Shown here piece by piece: positions 50,576-62,560 of a stretch of DNA of 64,000 nt. Under the pieces are notes generated by a model that worked only from the letters and a program-made list of their open reading frames with translations, did not search any database and was not told the DNA's origin. Position 1 is the first letter of the stretch, and each line of letters starts with the position of its first letter. The stretch is from Schistosoma mansoni (Eukaryota; Platyhelminthes; Trematoda; Strigeidida; Schistosomatidae). Where the stretch lies: NCBI RefSeq assembly GCF_000237925.1, contig NC_031502.1, positions 28,843,266 through 28,907,265 on the forward strand, given 5' to 3'. The position numbers were made by a program, and so were the translations under genes.

Positions 50576-52353
50576 AAACCCTACTTAGTAAAATCGAGAG
50601 TGAAAGGAGTGTGTATTAACAAGGTTCCTCATCCAAGAGGGCAGATTAGTCGTAATAGTTTTTTCACTCATTGAAACTATGGTGGGAGCATGGAAGTCAC
50701 GCATATCATACAGAAACCAAAATAATTAACGAGATATTTTAGTGGGTGGCAAGCAGGGAGTATTTAAAAATCATTTGTTCCGTGTAATTAACTAGGTCAT
50801 CTGAAACGATTACTGAAGGCAGAATAAACGAAGTTCAAAACACTAAACCATGTACTTGAAGCATCCCAAGTGACAAACCACTGAGCAATAATAGTGGCAG
50901 GTGAGAATGGCCGATTAATAAAGTACATTGATCAATGATCAGGTTATAAAACAAAAAAAAGATCAAGTCAAGGAATCTGATCAGTCCATGAAATGTCGTT
51001 CAAGAAGTGTTATGAAAACATCCTGGGGAGAGATTCTAACGATGAAAAAGTTATAAGGTGAGGATCATGTGTGGCACAACTCAGTCTAGTAAGGTGACAT
51101 AGATTCATCTTAGTGACCTTACTCTAATTTTGAAGAATATCACTATTTTTATGTGTTCTTGGAGGTTATTTAAATACATTTGTTGACGGCTTTTTTGCTG
51201 TTGTTGAATTAAGAAATAAGTATAACATCAATACAACCTGCTATGGTTTCGTCCTGTTTATCTAGATTGGAAATGAAAGCTGCCATGTAAACCACCATTT
51301 TGACAAGTACGTTGTATTTACGATAATTAAACGACTTGTAGACCTTGTGCAGACTGCTGTGATGTTGTCCTTCCACGTAATATATGTTGAAGGAAGACGT
51401 TTGCTAGAATAGGAACCTTTATCGCTTGATCCAGAATGAGACTAAGGCATATAATAATAATTGCCGCGAATTGTATAATAGAAGCACCAGTAACATTGGC
51501 TGCAGTAATCGCAGATGTTATTGAAGCTTCGGTTGTTCAGTGGTATGAGTATTGCAGAAACATATCCATAATAAAATGATAAGCTTTCACAACCGGAGTA
51601 CGCACAAACAATAATGAAGCTATGTGCTTGAGGTTGAGAGGGTTTATGCGACCTTGTCATGGCTCCAGAGACCAACTATTACGGAGCCATATGAATAAGT
51701 TTACCTTATGCATTACGATTTAAAACTTTTGAACCTCTTTCTAACCTTGGCAAGTTTTTGGACCATGTAAAAGAAGTGTACCCACGCTAATTCTTTGGTG
51801 TTGTATAATATATTTTTACTCTATACTGTCTTCTGATTAGCTAATATTTTTCAAGGTCACTTAAGATCCGTTCAAAGGTCGTCCATAAATTATAGTCTCG
51901 CCCGTTTTAGGATATGACGTCATAGGAACCGAATGAAAGATATAATTTACCGATTAGATCAGTTTGACAGGTGACGCGATATAAAAAGTTTAAGGTTGAT
52001 CGCATAAAGGTGTCTACGTTTACTTTAGATGCTGAACATCTATATCACTTCCCTAACTTACTAAATAATCTCTTAACTTGAAGCCTTTGAACAACCATAG
52101 TTACTATTGCTAGCAATCTGGCTTTTTTCATGATTATCAGCAAGCTGACACACTAACATGATGCACAGCTCTCACCGACTGTAAATGATGATAATGCAAT
52201 GAATGCTTGGAAAATAGGGCGAGTAGGCTTTTGGAGGTAGCTATGTCTGCAGACACAAACATTTTGAGTAAGACGGAAGAGCAAGCAACACTTTTAAATT
52301 TAAACATTCGAGACAAACTATGTGCCAGGCAATAATGAAAAATACTCACAGAG
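50576..52353. other. No recognised gene
   Basis: The stretch is AT-rich with no supported exon. At 51,872-51,903 there is a motif (TTCAAAGGTCGTC and ATAAATTATAGTCTC) that recurs at 55.2 and 55.5 kb, so part of this is an old dispersed repeat. Confidence 0.4.
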
Positions 52354-53810
52354 TCATTAAAGACATGTTCCCTTCCGTAAGCAGCACCTCCTGGTGCATC
52401 AGGATCTAGGTTTATAAAAAGATAACAAGTCATTAATTACATTTGAACGGAAAAGGAGCCTCAATCTGTTTAAGTTCAGCCCATCCATCTTCCACCAATT
52501 TTCTTGCCAAAATTTCATCCTTAATGTTTCTGTTTTCTTCAAAACGTGCTCGTGCCAAGACAGCATGATAGCGATACTTCAAACTACCAAATCATAAGTA
52601 AAGAGAATCACAAATTTACACGTCTCGATGTTTCGCCTTCAAATCGTAAAGCACTGCTTTGTAAAGCTCACAAACTCTTTGTCCATGCGAGATAAGCCGA
52701 GTACGAAGATGTGGAGGTATCGTCGATACAGACATCTCTGTAATGTACCGTCTACGTTATAACACGCGCGCGGGGATGAAATACCATTGGGACGGGATGA
52801 CATCGAACGACTTCATTATGTCCGGTACTTGTGTAAACCAGATGGCTTTTCACACTTACTTCTTATTATTATTGTAGGCTCCTATGTTTTAAGTAGCTTC
52901 CATTGTAGGTAGAACAGACACTAGACTGTATAAATCCAGGCATTCATCTGCAGTTATATATTGTAAACTATAGAATGACCATTGTAACAACACGCACAAT
53001 TTCAATGTTTACAAAACTTACATGAGATTTCCATCTGAATTTTATTTTCTTAAGAGAAGAATAACTTTTATTTCATTTCCTGAAGAAGAAGAAAAAAAGG
53101 GGAGAAACAATTAAACATCTTCCTATCTACCACTAGCAAACTTACATACATACATACATGCATAAATGAATTNNNNNNNNNNNNNNNNNNNNNNNNNNNN
53201 NNNNNNNNNNNNNNNNNNNNNNNNNNNNNNNNNNNNNNNNNNNNNNNNNNNNNNNNNNNNNNNNNNNNNNNNNNNNNNNNNNNNNNNNNNNNNNNNNNNN
53301 NNNNNNNNNNNNNNNNNNNNNNNNNNNNNNNNNNNNNNNNNNNNNNNNNNNNNNNNNNNNNNNNNNNNNNNNCAAATGGTAAGCTAACATTTTCATCATT
53401 AACAGCATCCAAGAATTTATCTCACTCTAAGAAACTGTTATGTCTAGTGGTTCATTCCTTCTAATTTTGGAATCAGTAATTATCAGATTCCGATGCTCTG
53501 GTTAAACTCATCAAAGTAAAAACCCTGAGTATGAGAGAAAAAACAGCCTAGTCTTAGAAGTCACAATCTAATAAATAAATAGGAAGGTTCTCCTATTATG
53601 ACTTGTTAATCTCTAGTAACAGAAGATAGATCATCTATCAATGAGTTGGAGAAATTTAGAAGGCTTCAGTCACAACCTCCATAACTGATCAATGAACGTG
53701 ACTTTGATAAATGAGGTAAAAACCTGACTTTCAAAAGCTTAAACTGCGAAGATTATCTGACCCTGATAAGAGACATGCCCACGATCTGCAGTTAGTGGGA
53801 TCTGTCATCA
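52354..53810 (+). repeat. Circularly permuted single copy of the 1,876-bp unit
   Basis: The left part (52354-52936) starts at unit phase TCATTAAAGACATG. The right part (53373-53810) ends at TCTGTCATCA. In the array these two points are adjacent, overlapping by TCA. The copy is therefore one unit opened at a single point. The middle is replaced by 236 bp of unrelated sequence ending in a CATA run (52937-53172) and a 200-N gap. Its variant bases (T at AAGATAG, C at CTGCAG) match array unit 8 best. Confidence 0.85.
53173..53372. other. Assembly gap (200 N)
   Basis: It splits the permuted satellite copy. About 860 bp of unit sequence is unaccounted for and may lie in the gap. Confidence 0.95.
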
Positions 53811-54996
53811 GGAATGTACTGCCCGATGAGGTCTCAGGGGTACATATCACGAAAGTCATCAGACTCGGTAAATATAGTGGAGACCCGACAAAGAAGGATC
53901 CTTAAGTTAGTACTCGGTAATGTTGAGGAAAGAGACGTAGTGCTGAATAACACACGCAAAATTTTGGATTCAAATATTCGTATTCGACCAGACTGGCCAC
54001 TTGAGGATCAGATCAAGTGAACAATGATCTGACAGAGTTAAAAACTCGAAAGCTAAACGGTGAAACGAACCTTACGATCAAGGGTTTTCGGGTAGTCAGG
54101 TCTTGGAAGCCAATGCTTCCGAGACCTGTGTGGGTAGGACGTATGTTTCCAAAAACAGCTTGAATGTGTGTCACACGAATGCCCGTAGTCTTCGAAATAA
54201 GATGTCTGGACTAAGTTTGATGATGGATGAATCAAATCCCGACATAATCGTTATCACCGAAACTTGGCTCACTGTAGACATAGACTGTTCTTCCATCATT
54301 TCAGGCTACATATGTATCAGAATTGATAGAGTTATAAGTCGCAAGGGAGGAGGCATAATATTATATTTTAGGGACCACTTTCGCATACACTCGATCATAT
54401 CGGAGGCACGTGTAAGTGGTACGTGTTAGGTAATATTTTGTACAATTAGGTCTAGAAACGGGTTAGTGACTATAGGAGGAATATGTCGTAGTTCGTGTTG
54501 TCTCGCTGATGACTTTGTCTTAAGACACGTCTGTTCTTGGAGTAAGGCAGAATGTTGTCTCATCGTTGGAGACTTCAACGCACCCCATATCAACTGGATA
54601 GAGCTCACAGCTCCGGGTGGGGGTTTCGATAGCATCCAAGCGACCTCCCAGGAGTCCTTTAAGAGGAAACTTGACTTATTCTTAAGGACTAAGGATAACA
54701 TATTATTATGATTTACCAAATTCTTTTTTTTTCCTCTATTATCGTTCATATACCTAGGTTTTTGCCTGGAGGTATTGGTGATCCACTGCTACCAGACACG
54801 GAAGCCCGTTAAGCGAAAGCTTCTTCTATTCCGTCCTCAACTATTTGAACCATTTGACTGGAACGCATTACCAGAAAAAAGTGGTATCAGCACCATCAGT
54901 GACCATTTTCAAGAAGAAGCTGGACATCCACTGGAAGGAAATTTGTCAGGATTAACACAGGCTCATCAACCTTCTATCCTTATTGCTGAAGACTGA
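53811..54996 (+). mobile_element. Decayed CR1-clade non-LTR fragment
   Basis: An ORF1-like end (RRILKLVLGNVEERD, SNIRIRPDWPLEDQIK) is followed by the endonuclease start in another frame (LNVCHTNARSLRNKMSGLS, NPDIIVITETWLTVD) and its core (LIVGDFNAPHINWIELTAPG, 54,560-54,620). Near 54,780 it jumps to the end of ORF2 (LFEPFDWNALPEKSG), so the whole reverse transcriptase is gone. The arrangement matches schistosome CR1-like (SR1/Perere type) elements. It begins directly at the right edge of the permuted satellite copy. Confidence 0.75.
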
Positions 54997-56289
54997 AAAA
55001 TTGAAAAGGTGAACCGATCGGGATTCGGCGCGGATTTCATACTCCCGTTCTACACAGTCAGTAACAGGGTAAGATAGGGGTGACTATCGATTCGAAATTA
55101 TTGGTCGATAGGTTTCATCCATACATTTAATTCGGCGGTTGCAGTCACGTTAAGCTGACTGAGCTGAGAATATACACACCAACGGCAATTCCAGTGGAGA
55201 GCTCGGTGAGACTATAATTTATGGATGAAACAATCAAATTTGCAGTGACGGGTTTTGGATTTCAGTGCAAAATTCTTTATCCATTTGGCTCAATAGCGCT
55301 TTGACATTCTAGCTCGGGTTAGTTCATGATGAAAACCCTAAATCTAACTCTTATTCCTAACTATCAGTTAAAAATCACAATCTTTATCCTTCACAGTGGT
55401 TTAAAACCCTTATTTAGCCCTGGTCACTAAGTGGACATTTATAAAGCATGTTTAACGTTGCTCAAAGGTCGTCAATAAATTATAGTCTCACCGAGGACTC
55501 TTACAAGCTGTGATATCATTCCGTATGCTTTTTCACGAGCAACATTTAGGCTTTCGGGAGCTTCTTACATGAACTTCTTTTGTAGTAGTTCTGAGTCTAT
55601 ACCCTCGATTAAGAACTATCTTCTCAAGTTTCGTTCTTGAATAATCTGCGAATTCTGTCGCCAGTTCTTAAAGACGTTCAATGAATGCAGCTGACTTTCC
55701 CCTTCATTTTGCTGAGCATGATGAAACTTTCTTTTAATAAACCAGGATGCCTTAAAGACCCGAATACTGATCGCATTTCAGTAAAAAGACTATTGATTTC
55801 CCTTGTCAATAAAAGCTCAATATTAGATAGTCTTAGCCCCTTCAACGCTTCTTTAGAAAAGAGGGTGCCTAGTACGCAAGTATGTGGGTTGCTGGCAAAG
55901 TTCACCAAGTATTGTCGACATTCCAGTTCCCATACAAAAAACGACCTTCCCGTAAGTTATTTTCCAGGCAGTTGAGATTGTGGTTCAGCTGACTATTTAT
56001 CTTTTAGCACCGATATTATTTCACATAGTTTTGTTCTACAGCACCAGTCTTTCGCTTCGGTGTTACATTCGGATTTTACGTTTGAACCCGTTTCTTTTGT
56101 TCTAGACGTACTGAAATTATGTGTTATTGCAAGTTTGGGTATGGAAGCCGAATGTTACATAAGTCGGAAAAAAATTATTCGCTGAAAAATTTCCATAATA
56201 TTAAAACAGATATACGGACGAAGAATATTCTTTTCAATAATTTCTCTCCAGGTTCTTCAATTATATATCCAAATCAATAATCCATAAAA
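54997..56289. other. Repeat-rich, no gene recognised
   Basis: The region holds an inverted repeat (55202-55495). It also has a segment near 55,135-55,200 that resembles 57,515-57,600 (shared GAATATACACAC/GAGTATACACAC and CAACGGCAAT), possibly remains of LTR ends around the Gypsy fragment. Overlapping frames at 55,678-55,975 have no known motifs. Confidence 0.4.
55202..55495. repeat. Inverted repeat, 21-bp perfect arms
   Basis: Arms 55202-55222 and 55475-55495 are perfect reverse complements (the right arm contains ATTATAGTCTCACCGAG), separated by 252 bp. A third, direct copy of the right arm lies at about 51,885-51,903. It may be the ends of a small non-autonomous element. Confidence 0.6.
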
Positions 56290-57150
56290 TTTTCCGGGTT
56301 TAAGGCAGAGTACACCATGTTACATGTCCTTAGGTTTAGCAAATAATTATATAAGGTTTATCCAAGCGTTTTCAGCACCTCTTTATAACTTGCTAGCAAA
56401 GGATGTTAATTTCGAATGGACTGATAAGTGCCAACAATCTTTCGGTTGGTTAAAAGAGTTGCTTCGTTCGACGCCGATTTCAGCACATCCAAACTGTTCT
56501 CCCAGTGCTATCTGTTTCATCTCAAACACCAATGCAAGTGACTAAGCTATCGGTTGTGTATTATCACATGTTTCTTACATTCAAATAGAGACACTAACTT
56601 GGGAAACATATTTCTCAAATAATTATATCAAGTGTTAGGAATTTGCGAAACGCGAACAACTGTCCACCATCCAGAAGGCGACGGGCTTATCGAGCGGACC
56701 GATCAGATTCTCAAAACGCTACTAAAAGCGTTTGTTAGTCAGGAAGATGCTAGATCGTGGGATCTAGCTATAAACAAGTGTTTACTGGCATATCGCAGTA
56801 GTGTCCACACGTCTACTGGAAATACACTTCATCTACTATGGACAGCAAGAGATATAAGGCTTTCAGAGGAGTTGCTAACACCCACAATGCACCAAGACCC
56901 TTTATTAATATCAGACATGGTCGTGTAACTTCTAGGGGATATATTGAGGTATCATAAATACAGTTTGGCGTGGCACAAAAGCACCCAAAAGAGTATTATG
57001 ATAGGAAGTCTCATGAAATACCTTCACAACCAGAAAAAGTATGGTTAAATACAGGAAACCCACCAGCAGGGGTAGTTACTAAAACTACACAGAGAATGAA
57101 CAGGCCCTTATATGAAGTAACTAGTAACAAAATCTACACTTAAGACCGGC
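56290..57150 (+). mobile_element. Decayed Gypsy pol remnant, internally deleted
   Basis: Frame 56324-56545 reads as reverse transcriptase/RNase H connection (LGLANNYIRFIQAFSAPLYN, FEWTDKCQQSF). Frame 56632-56928 reads as the integrase end (TTVHHPEGDGLIERTDQILK, LLAYRSSVHTSTG). The RNase H core and most of integrase between them are missing. The remnant is plus-oriented and of a different lineage from the intact element at 30-36 kb. Confidence 0.7.
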
Positions 57151-57923
57151 GTATGACTATATATAATATACGGTTAACCAAGGTTTACATCTTAAAATTG
57201 ATTTACGATTATATCCTGTGCAATTTGTTACAAGCCTCATAACGAGGAAGCGAAATTAACTTGTATCCTGTTTTAATTTCATATCATGTTTTGTGTTCCG
57301 AGACGGTTTTTTTAGTTTGGCGTTCCCGTTCATATATTACCACACGTCTTTGGGATTGTTCTTTTTTACTTCAAAAGTTTTTTTCTGTAGAGATTATTAT
57401 TGAAGATAACGCTTAAAGGAGAGGGGAGCAATAACATTGGCAACACGGTAAAATAAAAACGACTTTTCATTTGAAATTATTGATTGGCTAGTTGGGTCAA
57501 TATTATTGATTAGGCAGTTGCAGTTAGATAGAGCTAATTCAGCTGAGAGTATACACACATCTCGTCGGAGGATTTACTCCAACGGCAATCCCAACCAACT
57601 GACCGATTCGCTGATTATAGTTCTGAACCCGAGTAACTCATACATAATGAGTTGTTATTCATATTAAAACTTTATCAATTCTAGTTGTGTCATTTGTTTT
57701 AATTCACTGCACAACTAAATGCTTGATGACGGTCCACACACATCACTTGGTTTACCTACGGTCAGCTATACTAATGAATACAAATGTATATTTGCTACGG
57801 TGGTGGGCAAAATAACTTTTAATAAATACCTCTCAGTCACAACTATCTGAATATAGACGAGACTTAATATTAAATATTTCATTATCTTAGTCCAATAAAC
57901 ATAGGATGTATATTGTTTTGCAG
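57151..57923 (+). other. Repeat remains and upstream region of bS6m gene
   Basis: The first part continues the Gypsy remnant, with the possible LTR-like segment at 57,440-57,700. The rest is the region upstream of the bS6m gene. TTTTGCAG directly precedes its ATG, so either a 5' UTR intron or a spliced-leader trans-splicing acceptor ends at 57923. No promoter motif was assigned. Confidence 0.4.
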
Positions 57924-58382
57924 ATGTCAAACGTGATACGGTATGAAATGTCTTTAATTATTAAAGCTCTTGGCACTCCTGGTATAAAAGCTGCTCTCAA
58001 AAGGCATCTCAAAAGTATGCTCGAAAATGGTGCCCATCTATTCAACGTCGAGAATCTTGGCTTGCGACGCCTTCCCAATGTATTTCATGTCCAAGGAGAA
58101 AGGCAATATGAAGGGCATTACTTCCTTATTAATTTCAATGCGCCACATGATTCACTTAATCAGATAAGGGTAAGTGATGTCAAGTTTTTTACTCATCGGT
58201 TTGTATTTTAGAAAATGGCGAGGAAAGACTCAGATATCATCAAGTGTTTCGCTGCTCTTAAAGATGATGGATGGGTCCCACCATGTTCATTGCCAAATGC
58301 AAATGATTGCGAATTTGGCGAAATCAGAAATCCAAATTACGAAAAGACGGCTAGACGAAGACATGGTTACCGAATGTATTAA
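57924..58382 (+). CDS. MRPS6: Mitochondrial small-subunit ribosomal protein bS6m (two exons)
   Basis: Exon 1, 57924-58169 (82 codons), ends at a GTAAGT donor. A 42-bp intron closes with TTTTAG, and exon 2 is 58212-58382 (56 codons plus TAA), giving 138 residues. The N-terminal part (RYEMSLIIKALGTPGIKAAL, NVENLGLRRLPN, HYFLINFNAP) has the order and spacing of the S6 fold. The animal family is about 125 residues. S6 binds 16S-type rRNA with bS18 in the platform of the small subunit, here in mitochondria. Exon 1 starts directly at an AG, so a 5' non-coding exon or spliced leader is likely. It faces the CDK5RAP1-like gene end to end. Confidence 0.88.
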
Positions 58383-59229
58383 AGGGAAGTAACTATCAAG
58401 TATATAATAGACGAAAGTTTGCAAACTAATGTTTTTTCGAGGAGTATCTATGTATGGGATAAGTGCCCTAGCAAGCATTCAATGGTTGAACTGTATTTTA
58501 ACGACTTTGTACAGCATTTCCCCCTTAACGTACTACTTTGCGGGATACACTTGTTTTTAGGTTACTATATATTTTGTCAAGAACCACTAAACCTAGCACG
58601 AATAGCGCGTTGTTAATCAGGTATGCGATGACATCTCTCAACCATCTAAGTCAATGGACATCCACAACGTTGTGAAGAACTATCTCGTTTGACCTATTTC
58701 AATGTTAAGTTTTCATATTACTCGAGTCTCTTTACGACGGCAGATACTTTAATTCAGTTTAAATTCCCAGAGCACTCTGTGATGCACGACGAACATTCAT
58801 TTGGATACTATTGATGAGTTTTAGAAATACAACATATTCCTAAAGTTTTACAGTTACCGGATACTCATGGAGATGTGTATCATTCTTAAGATAGACCTCT
58901 AATAACCCCATATTTTCATGGGGAGCTCGTGATGTTAGTTACCTTCGAGCCTAGGGTTATTATCGTTTAATCTTTTCTTTAGCTGGCCTGCCAAGTAAAT
59001 TGGGCTACAAACAAAAAATATTTCAGGTGATACAGCTCGGCCAAATCGCCTGTATATAAAACCTAGAAACACATTAGGGTACCAGCTCCTATTGGCGATA
59101 AAACATCGCGATATTTCTTAATCAGCTATAGATAGTAAGTGATATTCACTTGGGATAACAGTAAAGGTGAGAAGATAAATGCGATGCTAGAACCCACCCC
59201 AAGGTAAAATTCTGATCAATAAAAACGAT
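58383..59229. other. Convergent intergenic spacer
   Basis: About 850 bp separate the 3' ends of two facing genes. No extra exon is supported, and a plus frame at 58419-58616 looks like chance. I saw no clear poly(A) signal for either gene. Confidence 0.5.
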
Positions 59230-62200
59230 TTACATTATTTTAGCTGTATTCACATTATGCCACTTTGTTTCACAAAAATCTCCAAGTGTAGACAAGCCAA
59301 GAGCCTTTCCTTGTAATGTCTGAGACGTTGCACCAACAATCTGGAAAGAACAGCATAAAAATAGATAAATTACTACGAGTTATGCAGGTTTATAAAAATC
59401 AATGCTTCCTTAATATACAGTCTATATTATATGGTTCTTTGTATGCACATTTTGAGATCGCCTAAATTTACAATGAGTGAAAGTCTATATTTAAAAATTA
59501 AGTAGACTAATTCCGTTTTCTTTTTTGTAACACTAAATAAATAGATATTATGAAACAAAACATGAAAAAGTCTAGAAAAGAGGGGAGGCCAAAAACAAAG
59601 AAGGATTTACACCTGTATTTAATTTGACTATCTCCACACTAGTTTTAAATTGTTTTGGCACTGGCTGTTCTTACTATTAGTTCTATTTTGGAAAAGTTCG
59701 TATATATAAAATTCGAGCCATAGATTATTGTCGGAATGGTTTTACACTCTCTAATTGTATAACTTAGCTTGTTCACTTGTAACTGAAGTCATGAGAAAAT
59801 ATGCGACTTAATGTATAAATACTAAATTTAGGATAATCGAGTCATGGTATATTATTGATCCATCGAACAAGTCACTCAACATACTCCGGTATTGTCGACA
59901 GAGTGTAAAGTGTTGATGTTGAAGTTGTTCTGTTATGCGTTAGAACTAATGTAAGAAAAGTATGGACACATACTCTTGATGTTGAACTTCACACTAAACT
60001 GGCTTATGAATGGATCATTATAAACTTTTGTAACAAGTATTTGATCACAGATGTCTTAGAGATATTGCTCGCATCTTCTGGGATCACCGGGAAAGTAATA
60101 GTGAGGTTAGACACAGGGTACTAGGGAATGATGGTAAATCAGTTGATGAAGTTATAAATCTTCATCGACTGAGATGGTTGGGCCAGGTGTTATGTATGCC
60201 TTTAAATTGTGAGATTAAAATTACTTTATATCTTTCACTCTACGAACTAATTCTTTCTTCCTGTACTATATTCTTATACACAATCTTTCTTTTATATATC
60301 ACTACTTTTGAAGCAACTACTTCTATGAATATGGTGTTCATCTTGTTGTGCTAATGAGGTATGGCAAGTCGGACCGATGCATAGATGTGCCTGGTCCTAC
60401 GTTGTAGCTGACTGACTGAAACTCTTGTTTCTCACTAAATCCCTTCAAATGAACTCAGTGTATTTAGTTTTAAAATCGCTCTATAGCTTGAAGCTATGTT
60501 GACTATGATCTATCTCCCCATACCATCACTACTAAAATATAATGAAATATAACTATTTACAAACCTCAACAACCACATAATCACCAGGCTTGAAGGACAT
60601 ATGCGAACAATCTTGATTTACAGTAGTTGCTGTTAGTGTAACCTCTCGGTCGAAAATTACCTTCGTGTTATAATCATTACGTCCAAACACTTGTGTTGGT
60701 GAACGACGACTAGGCTAAGATTAATAAAGCGTAATATTTTAAGAAACTTTAAAAATTCTTTATATTTTATGCAATTAACACTCTATGATGGTTGCTAAAA
60801 AATGCAACAGTCAGTGGCATTTGTCTCTACTGCAAGGAATAATTACTGAAAAGCGTTAATATTAATTTTGAAGCAACTTTTTTAGATTCATTTGTGATGT
60901 ATTTCCAAAGCAAGATCAAATACAAATAGTAGTGCTACTCAATGACTGGTAAAATAAGTACGTTTTAGCATAGTTAAGTGGATGAAATTCTTGTCGGAGT
61001 TGTTTCGAAAAACAATGCTATTAGTATTTCGAATGATCATTTAATACTAATTAGTAGTCACATCACACTGTGAACACCGTTTATAATCAATGATAATTTA
61101 CCTCTCTTATTACTGGTTTTTCGTATTAAGCATTATTTTGGTACACCACTTTTACATAGCTTATTCAAGATTATGTAAATGTTATATACAGTGGTATTTA
61201 CTTAAATGATTAGTTTTTCTTGAGAGAAAAAGGTTCCCTTCAATCTTTTCTCTTGTTGTGTTTAGTTCATCTATAACTAACATATGTAATCAGTTATAAG
61301 TTCCAGATATCCTTCTGTGTTTCTATTAGAAAAGTTTTACGAAGTTATGTAGTGGAGTATGTGAAAATGCAACACTATAACATCTGGTAGGGATCGATTT
61401 GGGATATTATTCAGAATAACGAAATAAAGACATGTTAAGGTAGTGAGGCCTTTTCAGTCTCGTTCACTTTATAGGGATAAGTCAAGATATGAATTCTTTC
61501 TTTCTAAAACTTCATAGTCTTGAACCATTTTATTTATTTAAATAAAAATGACTAAGTAATCCCTTTTTTCCAGAAGATTTTACAAAGTACATCACTCAAG
61601 TACGATGTTTCATAAGACTTGTTGAATTGATAGGTCAAAAATCTTTGTTTTATCAACACTGGTGATCGGATTTGAAAATATGAAGATAGTCTGAAGTCCA
61701 AGTTCAAGTTTAAGAAATGTGCCATGTGAGTATTTTTTCAGCCTAGAGAATATTTAGTCCAATCACTCAATGCCTGATAAGTTGGAATTTTTTAAGGGGG
61801 AGTCAATTGTATTGTTAAATAATCAATCAATTCAAAGAGGCTTCAAGGATCACTAATCATTCGGAAACAAGCAGTAGCTTCATCATAACAAGAACTATTC
61901 ACGCGATANNNNNNNNNNNNNNNNNNNNNNNNNNNNNNNNNNNNNNNNNNNNNNNNNNNNNNNNNNNNNNNNNNNNNNNNNNNNNNNNNNNNNNNNNNNN
62001 NNNNNNNNNNNNNNNNNNNNNNNNNNNNNNNNNNNNNNNNNNNNNNNNNNNNNNNNNNNNNNNNNNNNNNNNNNNNNNNNNNNNNNNNNNNNNNNNNNNN
62101 NNNNNNNNTGAACAGCTGTCTACTGTTACCTATTGATGCTGATTTTTACGTCTTCTGATTTCGCTGCCTACCACTGCTAACGATCATTATGTAGGCTTTT

Positions 62201-62560
62201 GATCAACCTTTTTTAAGCTGCCTTCACTCTGAACGACCGACTAGCTACCTTTCTGGTTGTTTCTGAAATATATTCTTAACGTAACGTAAATATGAAAAAT
62301 TAGAAAAATAACTAACTAACCTCTTTTGGGAAATCTTTTGGATGTGGTGATGTGAATCGAATACGAAGTTCTGGACTAATCCGACTTACTTGATCTAATA
62401 AATCGAAAAATCTTAGACCACCAACTTTTGGTTTATAAACAGTTTTGAATCCAGGGACAAGTGTTGAAATCGTTTTAGACGAGTTGATTGGTAAGTCTGT
62501 ATTCGAATTATCACAATAACTATTAACATTTTGTCCAAGCAACGTGATTTCTTTTACTCC
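59230..62560 (-). CDS. CDK5RAP1: CDK5RAP1-like tRNA methylthiotransferase, 3' half
   Basis: Three minus-strand exons are seen. Exon 62560-62321 (80 codons) has TLLGQNVNSYCDN, KPKVGGLRFFDLLDQVSRI and LRIRFTSPHPKDF, part of the MiaB/CDK5RAP1 radical-SAM region. Exon 60714-60565 (50 codons) has SRRSPTQVFGRND, VIFDRE and FKPGDYVVVE, the TRAM RNA-binding domain. The last exon, 59340-59230, has ATSQTLQGKALG and then a stop. All are phase 0. The enzyme adds methylthio groups to N6-isopentenyladenosine of tRNAs, mainly mitochondrial. Family members have about 150 residues between the first two exons; these are not visible, and the gap at 61909-62108 lies there. The 5' half, with the catalytic cysteines, lies beyond the window. 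Confidence 0.85.
60042..60420 (+). mobile_element. RTE family B 3'-end fragment in an intron
   Basis: The sequence from TTGATCACAGATG matches the end of the reverse transcriptase frame at 11.8 kb (ATTGCTCGCATC, CTGGGATCACCGGG, LHRLRWLGQ in translation). It then runs through a 3' untranslated part to CTGACTGACTGA at about 60,420. It is a short 5'-truncated copy inserted antisense into the last-but-one intron of the CDK5RAP1-like gene. Confidence 0.75.
60715..61908. other. Intron of CDK5RAP1-like gene, no exon seen
   Basis: I scanned the minus strand for the missing radical-SAM segment and found no matching motif. The sequence is AT-rich and looks like ordinary intron. Confidence 0.5.
61909..62108. 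other. Assembly gap (200 N)
   Basis: It lies inside the CDK5RAP1-like gene, between the radical-SAM and TRAM exons. The missing coding exons may be here. Confidence 0.95.

Noticed and set aside
55678-55975. Overlapping frames of 76 and 96 codons
   Set aside because: No family resemblance on either strand, and the area is flanked by decayed repeats.
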